DNA of 64,000 nt from Caulobacter sp. (GCA_021741355.1 JAIOXZ010000001.1:1-64000), one strand, 5' to 3'. Counted from the stretch's first letter, positions 1-8,037 are shown. Notes: generated by a model from the letters alone, not told the origin. Translations and numbers: made by a program.

Positions 1-1
1 C

Positions 2-412
2 CCCATTTCCGGCGGCTGCCTTTGCGCCGCGGTCAGATACATGTGCGCGTCGCCGCCGGTAATGACTCTGGTGTGCCACTGCACCAACTGCCAGAAGCAG
101 TCCGGATCGGCCTTTTCGGTCAATGTCGCCGTCGCCACGGGCGATCTCCGGCTCACTGCCGGCGAGCCGACCGTCTACGAGGACCGGGGTGAGAGCGGGC
201 AACCCGTCTACCGGCATTTCTGCGGCGCGTGCGGCTCGCCGATATTCTCCAGCGTCGCCGCCATGCCCGATCTGCTATTCCTCAAGGCGGGAACCTTGGA
301 CGACACATCAGGGGTGAAGCCGGCGCTCGATGTGTGGTGCAAGTCCGCGCAGCCTTGGGTCCCCCATCCCGCAGGCGTTCCGCAATTCCCTGAGAACCCC
401 CCGCTCGGTTGA
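2..412 (+). CDS. GFA family (glutathione-dependent formaldehyde-activating / CENP-V domain) protein, 5' partial
   Basis: The reading frame is open from the first bases of the window, and the residues before the first internal ATG (41) read PISGGCLCAAVRY, the N-terminal zinc-binding signature of the GFA family. The true start therefore lies upstream. Further family marks are CHCTNCQKQSGS and the later CGACGSPIF pair, which complete the cysteine set that binds zinc. Proteins of this family are named after a formaldehyde-glutathione condensing enzyme, but most members have no proven reaction, so the substrate cannot be assigned. The C-terminus is proline-rich and ends normally at a TGA. Confidence is high for the family and low for the biochemical role. 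Confidence 0.85.
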   Translation, partial: PISGGCLCAAVRYMCASPPVMTLVCHCTNCQKQSGSAFSVNVAVATGDLRLTAGEPTVYEDRGESGQPVYRHFCGACGSPIFSSVAAMPDLLFLKAGTLDDTSGVKPALDVWCKSAQPWVPHPAGVPQFPENPPLG

Positions 413-668
413 GCGGTCGACGTCGTTCAGGAATTAAGCTCGCACGGCCCCTTCCGTCCCGCTCCCTACCGCGAACCAGACCTACCGAACGTCCACTCGG
501 GCTCAACAGTCGACGAAAGGCTGGCTCATGTGGGCATCTCCCACTGCACCTCTGCGCGGCCCGCTGGTGCTCGACCCGAGGCTCATTCGCTTTCTGCTCA
601 CACAACACCCTGGAGCCCCCCGCGCGCCTGATACCCCCGGTCCCACGGTCGACTGCATTTGCGCGGGC

Positions 669-908
669 TCAGATGCCTGCCAGCACGGTATCGAACAGCT
701 TCCGAGGATCGATGCCCAAGGCGCGAGAAAGCCCGACAAACTCCACGAGATCGACCCGCCGCTCGCCGCGCTCGATTTTTGAAACGTAGGATTGTGGACG
801 GTCCAGTCGACGGGCCAGTTCAGCTTGTGTGACAGCCGCGTCAGTGCGCGCCGCGACCAACACAGCTAGCAAACGCGCGTAGTCGTCCGTGAAAACGGAC
901 CTTGGCAT
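669..908 (-). CDS. XRE-family helix-turn-helix transcriptional regulator
   Basis: This 79-residue protein is little more than a helix-turn-helix: AVTQAELARRLDRPQSYVSKIERGERRVDLVEFVGLSRALGIDP is the canonical Xre/Cro five-helix fold, with the recognition helix around SYVSKIERGER. The ATG at 908 begins MPRSVFTDDY. The gene is divergent from a membrane protein (start 1051). The region between them contains a perfect 9-bp inverted repeat, CAGAACAGG / CCTGTTCTG, at 964-972 and 995-1003, a plausible binding site. It probably represses its own promoter and the divergent gene. No partner toxin is evident next to it, so a toxin-antitoxin role is not supported. Confidence 0.85.
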   Translation of the reverse strand: MPRSVFTDDYARLLAVLVAARTDAAVTQAELARRLDRPQSYVSKIERGERRVDLVEFVGLSRALGIDPRKLFDTVLAGI

Positions 909-963
909 GGCCGACGCCCTGAAGGAGACCGGCCAGCTTCATAGAACCCGTTTCGGGATAACC

Positions 964-1003
964 CAGAACAGGTTAACGTCGATCTGCAGTGTGTCCTGTT
1001 CTG
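964..1003. promoter_or_regulatory. Candidate operator between the XRE regulator and the divergent membrane protein gene
   Basis: A perfect 9-bp inverted repeat, CAGAACAGG (964-972) and CCTGTTCTG (995-1003), sits in the 142-bp divergent intergenic region. The half-sites are 31 bp apart centre to centre, about three helical turns, so both would face the same side of the DNA. A further ACAGG half-site follows at 1012-1016. Assignment to the XRE protein rests on position only. Confidence 0.5.
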
Positions 1004-1050
1004 ATCAGGCAACAGGACGCGCCATAATCAATGGGACGCAGGTGGCTGAA

Positions 1051-1884
1051 ATGGCGGCAGAGACTCGATCCGGGGAAATGCCAGAGCCGCCGTCAAGGTC
1101 TGACGAAGAAGCCAAAGACCGGTGGCTTGTGGTCGGCATTCTTGTCCTGCCGTTAGTCTTCGTTTGGTGGCTGCTTCGGCCAAGGCACGATGGCCCCCTT
1201 CGACAGCTAGGATTTGCCTATGCTGCTGGCGCTCTTCTTCCAACCCTGGCACTTTTCATTTTCGCGTTCGGGGAAAGGCCAGATTTGTCACCCACCGTGG
1301 CATCAGCGGTTCGCCAGGCCGAGGAGACGCATCAGCCAGCGCCTGAGACAGTTTCTGCCGCGCCCGCTGCCGCCACGGTGCCGGCAAGTGAACCAAGCGC
1401 GCTGCCAACTGTGGCTCCAGTTGAGGCCACACCGGCGCAGGTCGACGACGCTTTCTCCCTAACAAACGCCGCCTTCATCAGGGAAATCGAAGGCTGTGAG
1501 ACCTTCTGGAAGGCCGCCCAGAGGGCTCTGGCTCGACAGGACCCATACGCGAGCCAAGAGCGCGCCATCGCCACCGCCCACCGCTGTTCAGCGGCGGCGA
1601 CCGAAATGAGCCGCATGTCGTTCGCGGCCCCGGTACCTGAAGCAGCGGCGACGCCGCTCCAGAATGGCCTCCGCGCGTGTGCTGCCGGCTACCGAAGTAG
1701 AGCTATCGCGATGAGAATGGCGGCGAGCGCTGTCGATTCTGGAATGAGGCCGTCTGACGTAAACGCAGCAAGCGCGGCGATGGTGGACGCGCTAAAGGCC
1801 ACCGCAGTGTGCCGGATGGTCTACGCCGCTGCGGCGCGAGAACTCGGATTCGACCCCGGAAAGGTCGACCCGTCCATTCGATGA
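1051..1884 (+). CDS. Hypothetical protein with two N-terminal membrane segments and a low-complexity linker
   Basis: The frame is open from 889, but the ATG at 1051 is preferred because upstream codons do not look coding and the divergent operator would otherwise lie inside the gene. Residues ~28-43 (VVGILVLPLVFVWWLL) and ~51-70 (LGFAYAAGALLPTLALFIFA) form two transmembrane helices. An Ala/Pro/Thr-rich stretch of about 55 residues follows, then a cysteine-containing helical domain (CETFWKAAQRAL, HRCSAAATEM, LRACAAGYRSRA, AVCRMVYAAAAREL). I do not recognise a family. The layout of membrane anchor, flexible linker and periplasmic-like domain with four spaced cysteines suggests an exported domain. 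It sits between a XRE regulator and a recombinase in the accessory region. Confidence 0.6.
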   Translation: MAAETRSGEMPEPPSRSDEEAKDRWLVVGILVLPLVFVWWLLRPRHDGPLRQLGFAYAAGALLPTLALFIFAFGERPDLSPTVASAVRQAEETHQPAPETVSAAPAAATVPASEPSALPTVAPVEATPAQVDDAFSLTNAAFIREIEGCETFWKAAQRALARQDPYASQERAIATAHRCSAAATEMSRMSFAAPVPEAAATPLQNGLRACAAGYRSRAIAMRMAASAVDSGMRPSDVNAASAAMVDALKATAVCRMVYAAAARELGFDPGKVDPSIR

Positions 1885-1949
1885 TGGCCGTTTGCAAGTC
1901 TGTAAACCATCGATAATTGCTATTATCGGTTGTGAGAAAGACCCTGCAT

Positions 1950-2936
1950 ATGGCCCAAGAACCGGCCCTGAACGCCCCTCCCCTCCCGTCGACCGAACTG
2001 CTCGACGTTTGGAAGCAAGCTCGCGAATACGCTCAGGCGGCCGCCGCGCCTAACACGAGGCGGGCCTATGCCTCCGACTGGGCAGATTTCGAACACTGGT
2101 GTGCGGCACACCATTTCTGCTCCCTGCCCGCCAGCGGCCAGACGCTAGCGCTCTACCTGACGGCGCTGGCTGACCGTGTCAGCGTCGCCACCATTGCTCG
2201 TCGTCAGGCCGCGATCCGCTCGGTCCATAGAGCCGCGTCTTTGGGCTATCCATCTGACTTGGGCCTGCGGCGGGTCTGGGCGGGCATTCGTCGGACGCAC
2301 GGAAGGCCGCCGGCGACGAAAAGGGCGCTGGCGCTTGCCGATCTAAGGAGCATCGTCGGTGGGCTGCCCGCCACGCTGGCAGGCAAGCGCGACAGAGCCC
2401 TTCTTCTAATTGGGTTTGCTGGAGCTCTAAGACGTTCCGAATTGATAGCGCTTGAGGTGGACCGGCCGGGGGCAGGCTTCGTCCGATTTCGTACCGTTGC
2501 CGACGGGCTTGAGATTCTGATCGATCGGTCAAAGGCAGATCAGGACGGTGCAGGGGCTACGATCGGCATTCCGTTCGGATCAGTCCCCGAAACCTGCGCT
2601 GTTCAGGCGTTGGCTGACTGGTTGGAGGCGGCGGCGATCACTAAAGGTCGTGTCTTCCGCCGCATCGACCGGTGGGGGCATATCCATGGCGGCGGCCTGA
2701 GCGACCAGAGCGTGGCCCAGATCGTCAAGGCGGCTGCGGCACGGGCCGGAATGGACCCGAAACTGCTGTCGGGCCATTCCCTGCGCGCCGGCCTCGCGAC
2801 GTCGGCAGCCGCAAATGATGCTCCCGCCCACGTAATCATGGAACACATGCGACACGCCCGATTTGACACCACGAGACGGTACATCCGCGAGGCAGATCGC
2901 TTCCGGCGCAACGCGGCGAAAATCGCGGGCCTCTAG
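1950..2936 (+). CDS. Tyrosine-type site-specific recombinase / integrase
   Basis: The N-terminal part is a SAM-like core-binding domain (TRRAYASDWADFEHWCAAH...). The C-terminal catalytic domain carries the family residues: Arg in GALRRSELIAL, HSLR in SGHSLRAGL, His in MRHARFDTT and the nucleophilic Tyr in RRYIREA. All expected catalytic positions are present, so the enzyme should be active. The ATG at 1950 is chosen because GAGAAAG lies about 9 nt upstream; the frame is open from 1917. A small dyad CGATAA-ttgcta-TTATCG (1911-1928) overlaps the probable promoter. It resembles XerC/D-like recombinases of integrons and plasmids more than phage P4 integrases. A second, different integrase lies at 6775-7824. 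Confidence 0.85.
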   Translation: MAQEPALNAPPLPSTELLDVWKQAREYAQAAAAPNTRRAYASDWADFEHWCAAHHFCSLPASGQTLALYLTALADRVSVATIARRQAAIRSVHRAASLGYPSDLGLRRVWAGIRRTHGRPPATKRALALADLRSIVGGLPATLAGKRDRALLLIGFAGALRRSELIALEVDRPGAGFVRFRTVADGLEILIDRSKADQDGAGATIGIPFGSVPETCAVQALADWLEAAAITKGRVFRRIDRWGHIHGGGLSDQSVAQIVKAAAARAGMDPKLLSGHSLRAGLATSAAANDAPAHVIMEHMRHARFDTTRRYIREADRFRRNAAKIAGL

Positions 2937-2957
2937 CGGGACGCTGGCCCGCCGTTT

Positions 2958-3008
2958 GCGCCGAAAGCGCTGAAAGCCATTGGCAATCGGCGCTTTCGGC
3001 GCTTTCGG
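2958..3008. terminator. Bidirectional stem-loop between convergent genes
   Basis: A perfect 13-bp inverted repeat (2958-2970 and 2990-3002, arms GCGCCGAAAGCGC / GCGCTTTCGGCGC) with a 19-nt loop lies exactly between the convergent integrase and DUF3987 genes. The right arm is duplicated, so GCTTTCGG at 3001-3008 can pair with CCGAAAGC (2961-2968) instead, giving two alternative stems. There is no U-tract, so it is either a factor-assisted terminator or a recombination/replication site of the element. Confidence 0.55.
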
Positions 3009-3016
3009 ATCGGCCC

Positions 3017-4555
3017 CTACCCCTTGTCGTCAGAAGGCGGCAGTGGGTCCCACAGCTTGGGGTTCACCTCGTAGTCAGTCCGAGGGCGTCCTTTCGTCTG
3101 ACCTTTTCGCGAGGGCTGCGGACGGATCCAGCCACCCTTGCGCAGGAAGCTCAGCACCTTGTCGACTTCCTCCTTTTTCCGGAGACCCGCCACCCTATTG
3201 CGCCGGAGGTTGGCCGCATTGATCACCGTGCTCCGATCGCGCTTGATCCTCTTCAGCAGATCGCACGACGTAATCTCCAACTGGCTGCGTCCCCAGCCGC
3301 CATAGACGCGCTCAGTCATGGGGACGAGATAGTCCTCGAAGAACGCACAGGCCGCCTCGATTGAACGCTTGCTGATCCGATCGGGGGGAGGTCCGCTGCC
3401 GCTGTGCGCCCACGTCAAGAACTCCAGGATGAGCGCCGTCCTGAGCACGAGACCCGGTCCTTTTCCAAGGAACGCTGCAAGGAACCCAGAGGCGACCTGG
3501 CCCTGCTGTTCGTTGTGTTTCCACCACGGCTCAAAGACCGCAACCGCATCGTCGACAAGGGAGACAGCGATCGGAACGGGCTCGCCGCCGTCCACCTTCT
3601 GCAGATCGAGGTTCCGAAGACGGCGCAGGGCCGACATCAGCACCGCCTGATCGGGGACCTCGTCGGGCCGGTCCCTCGCCACCGGATCGGGGTAGATCAG
3701 GAAGAAGCGAGACAGAAGCCCGTCGTCCACGCGCTTGACCATCAGCTCCCCGAACCGGTCGGGCTGAATTCCACCGAGGATGGAGACCAGCGCGCGCGCG
3801 ATCTTGATGCTTTCGCGATTGAGCCGGTCGACGACGTGCGGCGCGCCATTGAAAAACTGAAGGTACTCGGGGACGTCGTCACCGCCGTACTTGCCGTTGT
3901 TCGCGATCCACGCAGCAAGTTCGTCGTGGGCCTTTAGGACCCCGCGCGGATTGCCAGACAAGATCACACCCAGCGCCTCGCTGGTGATATCCCCGACCAA
4001 TAGTCGGGGCTTGGGCGGCGGCGGCGGCGCGGCGGCTTCTTGACCGAGAACCGGCGGTTCGTCCCCTGCTTTTACGGCCTGCTTCATGCCCTTCGTCCAG
4101 CGATCGAGGTACTCTTCAGCGACTGCCTTCAAACCCTCGTATTCGCGCAACTGCTCGGGATAGCCCTCGGACAGTTCGTCCTCGAGCATCGTCATCGCCT
4201 CCTGGAAGGGTTTAAAGACCGGCGACTTGCCCGAACTCGGCTTTCCGACCATGAGCACCCACAGCGCGGGATATTCGGCCCAACCCCGCCACGGGCTGAC
4301 CTGACGAGCCGCACCAATGCAAGCGCCAGCACAGGCGAGGAGCGCCACTGCGGCCCAGTCGACAGGAGCACTGACCGACCTTGCAAGGCTCAACAGCCAG
4401 CTTGACCATGGGCCGAACAGCCCGACAGGAAATGCGGGGGCGGGCAACAGGCCTTCATCGATCAGGTCCGTGTCCGGTTCCTCCCACGCTTGGGCCAGCT
4501 CCGCAGCGGCTTGCTCCTCGTTGTAGTCCTTCAGCTCCTTCAGAAAATCGGTCAC
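3017..4555 (-). CDS. DUF3987 domain-containing protein (mobile-element replication helicase/primase-associated)
   Basis: This 512-residue protein has the DUF3987 organisation: a hydrophobic stretch around residues 65-85, then WAEYPALWVLMVGKPSSGKSPVFKP, where GKPSSGKS is a Walker A-like P-loop. It continues with TSEALGVILSGNPRGVLKAHDELAAWI and LGGIQPDRF typical of the family. Members occur in prophages, satellites and integrative elements beside a prim-pol gene and are thought to be replication proteins with helicase-like ATPase activity. Translation begins at GTG 4555, which overlaps the stop of the prim-pol gene by one base (TAGTG on the minus strand), so the two are translationally coupled. 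The C-terminal lysine/arginine-rich segment probably binds DNA. Confidence 0.85.
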   Translation of the reverse strand: MTDFLKELKDYNEEQAAAELAQAWEEPDTDLIDEGLLPAPAFPVGLFGPWSSWLLSLARSVSAPVDWAAVALLACAGACIGAARQVSPWRGWAEYPALWVLMVGKPSSGKSPVFKPFQEAMTMLEDELSEGYPEQLREYEGLKAVAEEYLDRWTKGMKQAVKAGDEPPVLGQEAAAPPPPPKPRLLVGDITSEALGVILSGNPRGVLKAHDELAAWIANNGKYGGDDVPEYLQFFNGAPHVVDRLNRESIKIARALVSILGGIQPDRFGELMVKRVDDGLLSRFFLIYPDPVARDRPDEVPDQAVLMSALRRLRNLDLQKVDGGEPVPIAVSLVDDAVAVFEPWWKHNEQQGQVASGFLAAFLGKGPGLVLRTALILEFLTWAHSGSGPPPDRISKRSIEAACAFFEDYLVPMTERVYGGWGRSQLEITSCDLLKRIKRDRSTVINAANLRRNRVAGLRKKEEVDKVLSFLRKGGWIRPQPSRKGQTKGRPRTDYEVNPKLWDPLPPSDDKG

Positions 4556-5538
4556 TAGCTGATCTCCCGGGGGCTCTGCATGCCGCGACGCAGTCCGCTA
4601 CGGATCGTGGCGAGGACACCGCGTTCGCGATCCTCGGCAATCAGGCCGCATGTCTCGGCCGCCGCTAGAAGGACCGACTCCGCGATTTCGACCGTTAGCA
4701 GGGCGGGGATGAATCGGCCGACGTTGCACGAGGCGAGAAACAGCAGATTGTTGCGCATTCCCGGAGCGGCACAGGCGACCTTTTCGCCTTCGCTCTGCAA
4801 GACCTTGGAGATATAGGCCACCCTCTGGCCCGTCGTCTCAAACCGAAGCAAAGGTTGAGCTCGCGAAAGCAGCCGGTCCGGTTTGACCAGACGGTCAAGC
4901 AGCCACGCTGGCGGGGCGATGAGGTCCACGGCGCCGGGTTGAATGACCCAGCGATAGTTCCGATCCGCCGCACCGCTGGGCGGGACCGCAACGGCTCCGC
5001 CGTCGCTGCGCAGATCGAGGCCCGGCAGGAACGCCACGCGGTTGGAAAGGCCAAGTCCCGAATCTCGGAACCAGTAGTGCCGGCCACCACTGGGGGTAAT
5101 GCTCAGCCAGGTCGGGTCGAGCGCACCATGCTCCTGCATGAGGCGATCCAGTGTATCGGTGCCATCGATCCCATTCTTCACATCGACATCGAGGACAATG
5201 ACGCCGGACTTCGCCCCGGTTGCGACAGCGACTCCCGCATCGGGGGCGTCGCGCCACCAAGCCGCGATCTGTTCAGGATCAATGGTCGCGGCATGGCAAC
5301 CGCCAGCGACCAGCGGCCGGAAGGGCTGGACGGCGGCCGGAAACACAGCGAGTCCGAACCGCGTCGCGTAGTAGTGCGCAGCATCAGGGCAGGAAGGGCG
5401 ACTTTGGTCCGCCTGTTCCCGGTCAGCGGGGACATATGACTGGGCGTCCGGCGCTTCGGCTTCGTCGGTCTCGGACGCGCGCCCTTTAAGGGCGCGCAAT
5501 CCCGGGGTCGGAATGTTCGGGGGCGTGGTCTTGTTCAT
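4555..5538 (-). CDS. Bifunctional DNA primase/polymerase (prim-pol) domain protein
   Basis: Residues ~50-220 form an archaeo-eukaryotic-type prim-pol domain: ATRFGLAVFPA, the metal-binding VIVLDVDVKNG (DxD), SGGRHYWFRD with the conserved His, and LDLRSDGGAVAVPPS. The C-terminal ~100 residues are helical and carry no second recognised domain. It would prime element DNA replication together with the coupled DUF3987 protein. The ATG at 5538 (MNKTTPP) is chosen; a TTG at 5547 three codons earlier is the alternative and neither has a strong ribosome site. The gene is divergent from the ribbon-helix-helix gene at 5717, and the two share a 178-bp control region. Confidence 0.85.
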   Translation of the reverse strand: MNKTTPPNIPTPGLRALKGRASETDEAEAPDAQSYVPADREQADQSRPSCPDAAHYYATRFGLAVFPAAVQPFRPLVAGGCHAATIDPEQIAAWWRDAPDAGVAVATGAKSGVIVLDVDVKNGIDGTDTLDRLMQEHGALDPTWLSITPSGGRHYWFRDSGLGLSNRVAFLPGLDLRSDGGAVAVPPSGAADRNYRWVIQPGAVDLIAPPAWLLDRLVKPDRLLSRAQPLLRFETTGQRVAYISKVLQSEGEKVACAAPGMRNNLLFLASCNVGRFIPALLTVEIAESVLLAAAETCGLIAEDRERGVLATIRSGLRRGMQSPREIS

Positions 5539-5670
5539 TCTCTTCAACTTGCTCGGTTTGTCCGCCGTGGCGGACGGGTTGTCGCTCGTTCCCCCGGCCC
5601 GACCGCCAAGCGGGCCGCTGACCCTAGCGAGGGGGGTCGACTGACAGATGGGGGGTTGAAATCCGCGTTC

Positions 5671-5697
5671 AAGAGATTAGATATCATTCGATCTCTT
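5671..5697. promoter_or_regulatory. Palindromic operator-like site upstream of the ribbon-helix-helix gene
   Basis: AAGAGAT (5671-5677) and ATCTCTT (5691-5697) form a perfect 7-bp inverted repeat in an AT-rich island that stands out from the surrounding GC-rich DNA. A promoter-like TTGAAA (5656-5661), 16 nt and TAGATA (5678-5683) overlaps the palindrome, so a bound repressor would block it. The downstream gene (5717) encodes a ribbon-helix-helix protein, the obvious candidate ligand. Confidence 0.45.
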
Positions 5698-5716
5698 TTA
5701 TTCATGTGAGAGCGGC

Positions 5717-6526
5717 ATGACCCACGACGATGACGATCCCCCCAAGCGCGGAAGAGGCCGTCCGCCCGTCCCCGGCAGGCGCGGACCGAAGGGCGGCGAA
5801 AGCTCGATGGTGCTGATGCGCGTTCCGACGGCCCTTCGGCTCGCCCTCGAACAAGAGGCTCAAACGACCGGGCGTTCGATGGCGCAAGTCGGCGCACGAT
5901 GGATGGAGCAGGCTCAGGCGGGCCAGTCGTCGGTGGAGGCCCTTCTCGGCGGCGGTCGGGTGGCCGAGGCCCTGCGGGGAATGATCGCGTTCGCAAACAC
6001 CGTCAGGAGTACGATCGGGGATCCGGAAGTCAGTCCGGTGGCTCACGCAGCGCTCGTCGCTGGTTGGATCAAATACATCGCGGAAGCCAACCTGCGAGAT
6101 CAGCTGACAAAGCAGGAGGCCAATCTTGCGATCCAGCGGGCCGATGTCCGCCGGGCCTGTCAGGGCCTTGTTGACGCCGAAGAAGCGTCATCGTCGCTAC
6201 TCGCCGGACTCGAAATGCCGATCGTGAGGGAGGTTGCCCACGACAAGGTGTCCGTGACGAATGAAGTCGTGGCCTGTCTGGAGGAGTTTGCGACTGAAGG
6301 TCTCCAACGGACCGAACTCAGCCAGGCCCTGAAGATTGGTTTGATGAACATCGAAGACGCATGTCGGGACTACTTCGGGAACGCTGCCGATCTGGACCAC
6401 GCCTTGGTCGATGGTCTTGCGAAGGGTCGCGAGCTCTTCTCGGCCCTCTTTGAGCCCTTGAGCATTCCCCGTCCGCGACTGGCGGCAATCGACGGTCAAG
6501 TGGTCATCGAAGCTGAGCAGGCGTGA
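5717..6526 (+). CDS. Ribbon-helix-helix-like DNA-binding protein with an unassigned C-terminal domain
   Basis: The basic N-terminus (PKRGRGRPPVPGRRGPKGG) resembles an AT-hook/nuclear-basic segment. It is followed by SSMVLMRVPTALRLALEQEAQTTGRSMAQVGARWMEQA, which has the strand-helix-helix pattern of Arc/MetJ-type regulators. The remaining ~190 residues are predicted mostly helical and match no family I know. It is divergent from the prim-pol/DUF3987 pair and upstream of the AlpA-integrase pair, and a palindrome (5671-5697) covers its likely promoter. This suggests a regulator of element replication and excision. An alternative is a ParB/ParG-like segregation factor. Family assignment is moderate, role is inference. 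Confidence 0.6.
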   Translation: MTHDDDDPPKRGRGRPPVPGRRGPKGGESSMVLMRVPTALRLALEQEAQTTGRSMAQVGARWMEQAQAGQSSVEALLGGGRVAEALRGMIAFANTVRSTIGDPEVSPVAHAALVAGWIKYIAEANLRDQLTKQEANLAIQRADVRRACQGLVDAEEASSSLLAGLEMPIVREVAHDKVSVTNEVVACLEEFATEGLQRTELSQALKIGLMNIEDACRDYFGNAADLDHALVDGLAKGRELFSALFEPLSIPRPRLAAIDGQVVIEAEQA

Positions 6527-6547
6527 TCCAAGGCCGGATCGATTCCC

Positions 6548-6778
6548 ATGACCAATGCCAAGCAGAAATTGATTGAACCTCGCGGGCTGAATCGCGAACA
6601 GGCGGCGACTTACATCGGTGTCTCGCCGACGAAGTTCGACCAACTCGTCGCTGACGGGCGGATGCCCCGGCCAAAGGCGATTGATCGGCGAAACGTCTGG
6701 GACCGCGCGAGCGTGGACCGGGCGTTCGAGAGCCTCCCGGGCGACGACGACCACAATCCTTGGGACGAAGAGCCATGA
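6548..6778 (+). CDS. AlpA/Xis-like helix-turn-helix protein (probable excisionase)
   Basis: This 76-residue protein reads LIEPRGLNREQAATYIGVSPTKFDQLVADGRMPRPKAIDRRNVWDRASVDRAFESL. This is the winged MerR/AlpA-type fold in which the helix-turn-helix is followed by a conserved basic wing (RMPRPKAI, NVWDRASV). Such proteins act as excisionases or activators of integrase genes. Its stop overlaps the start of the integrase gene by ATGA at 6775-6778, so the two are translated together, typical of an integrase-directionality factor pair. Confidence 0.8.
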   Translation: MTNAKQKLIEPRGLNREQAATYIGVSPTKFDQLVADGRMPRPKAIDRRNVWDRASVDRAFESLPGDDDHNPWDEEP

Positions 6779-7824
6779 CCACGCTTCGCCTCCGGTTCGT
6801 CCAAGCTTTCACCGACCGGCACGGTCGAGATCGTCACTATTTTCGCCGGAAAGGGTCCAATCGCATACCGCTACCCGGCCTGCCGGGATCTGCCGAATTC
6901 ATGGCGGCCTATCAGGCGGCCTTGGCAGGTCAAACGGCTCCGGCCCACCAGATCGGGGCCGAACGCTCGGTCGCCGGCTCGATGGGCGCGCTAATAGCCG
7001 CGTACTACCAGTCGGCCGAGTTTCGGAACCTCGCACCCCTTACGCAGCGGACCTACCGCAACATGCTTGATCGCGTCCGCGAAGAGCATGGTGAGAAGCC
7101 TGTCGCTCGGCTGGAGCCCAAACACATCCACCGTATGATCGACGCTCGCGCGTCCAGGCCGGGTTCCGCCAACAACCTGTTGAAGCGCCTTCATGGTGTG
7201 ATGAAGTTCGCGGTCGAGCGCGGCTGGCGTCGCGATGACCCCACGGTTTCAGTTCGCAAGCTGCGGACCCGAACTGTTGGGTTCAGGAGCTGGACTGAGG
7301 AAGATATTGCCGCGTTCGAGCGCCGCTGGCCTGACGGATCGCGCGCTCGGCTGGCCCTGCGCCTGCTTCTCTACACTGCCCAACGCAGGAGCGATGTCGT
7401 CCGCATGGGCAGGCAGCATATGCAGAATGGGCAGATCGCCGTTCGGCAGCAGAAGACGGGCACGGCATTGCTGATTCCGGTTCACCCCACGCTCCAAAGT
7501 GAGTTGGACCGTCTGCCGCGTGACCAGATGGTCTTCCTGCTTACGGGCTTCGGCAAACCGTTCAGCCCCGCCGGGTTCACCAACTGGTTTAGTGAATGCG
7601 CCAAGGATGCGGGTTTGCCGCCAAGGTCGTCGCCTCATGGCCTGCGAAAGGCGGCCGCTCGGCGGCTTGCCGAACAGGGCTGCTCAGCCCACCAGATCAT
7701 GTCGATAACGGGCCACAAGACGTTGAGCGAGGTCGCTCACTACACTGCGGCGGCTGATCAGGAACGGCTAGCCCGGACGGCGGTCGACGTAATGCCTTCC
7801 AAGCCCCGAGAGACCGAACGGTGA
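6775..7824 (+). CDS. int: Tyrosine-type integrase of an integrative element at tRNA-Ser
   Basis: This phage-type integrase has an N-terminal arm-binding part (RFVQAFTDRHGRDRHYFRRKG), a core-binding domain (AYYQSAEFRNLAPLTQRTYRNMLDRV) and a catalytic domain. The latter shows Arg in YTAQRRSDVVRM, HGLR in SPHGLRKAAARR, His in TGHKTLSEV and the nucleophilic Tyr in AHYTAAADQ. The start at 6775 overlaps the upstream AlpA-like gene by 4 nt. The gene ends 81 nt from the 3' end of tRNA-Ser and points toward it, the classic layout for elements that insert into the tRNA 3' end. The recombinase at 1950-2936 belongs to a different subfamily, so it may come from another element. Confidence 0.88.
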   Translation: MTTLRLRFVQAFTDRHGRDRHYFRRKGSNRIPLPGLPGSAEFMAAYQAALAGQTAPAHQIGAERSVAGSMGALIAAYYQSAEFRNLAPLTQRTYRNMLDRVREEHGEKPVARLEPKHIHRMIDARASRPGSANNLLKRLHGVMKFAVERGWRRDDPTVSVRKLRTRTVGFRSWTEEDIAAFERRWPDGSRARLALRLLLYTAQRRSDVVRMGRQHMQNGQIAVRQQKTGTALLIPVHPTLQSELDRLPRDQMVFLLTGFGKPFSPAGFTNWFSECAKDAGLPPRSSPHGLRKAAARRLAEQGCSAHQIMSITGHKTLSEVAHYTAAADQERLARTAVDVMPSKPRETER

Positions 7825-7905
7825 ACGATCAGTGTCAAACCTGAAACGGCGGTTTGACAAAATGACCGGATTTTCCCTGAAAAGACAACTTGGCCTATCT
7901 ACGGA

Positions 7906-7995
7906 TGGCGGACGGGGTGGGATTCGAACCCACGGTAGGCTTCCACCTACGGCGGTTTTCAAGACCGCTGCCTTAAACCACTCGACCACCCGTCC
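7906..7995 (-). tRNA. tRNA-Ser (anticodon TGA)
   Basis: The minus strand folds as a 90-nt class II tRNA with encoded CCA. The acceptor stem is GGACGGG (7995-7989) paired with CCCGTCC (7916-7910), followed by discriminator G and CCA (7908-7906). The anticodon loop CTTGAAA carries TGA. A long variable arm (GTAGGTGGAAGCCTAC) is diagnostic of serine, and the T-arm GTGGGTTCGAATCCCAC is intact. The integrase gene of the accessory region lies just beyond its 3' end. Confidence 0.95.
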
Positions 7996-8037
7996 GTTGG
8001 CGGCGCTTCTATCAGCGCCCGGGCGCGGCCTCCAGCG

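Noticed and set aside
1840..1885. GGATTCGACCCCGG resembling the T-arm of tRNA-Ser as a possible attL
   Set aside because: Only eight bases match the tRNA 3' part (GGATTCGA) and they fall within a codon series of the membrane-protein gene; no longer duplication of the tRNA end was found in 1-7900.
1911..1928. CGATAA-ttgcta-TTATCG dyad before the first integrase
   Set aside because: Only 6 bp per arm in an AT-rich promoter; kept as a remark in the gene entry, not as a separate operator call.
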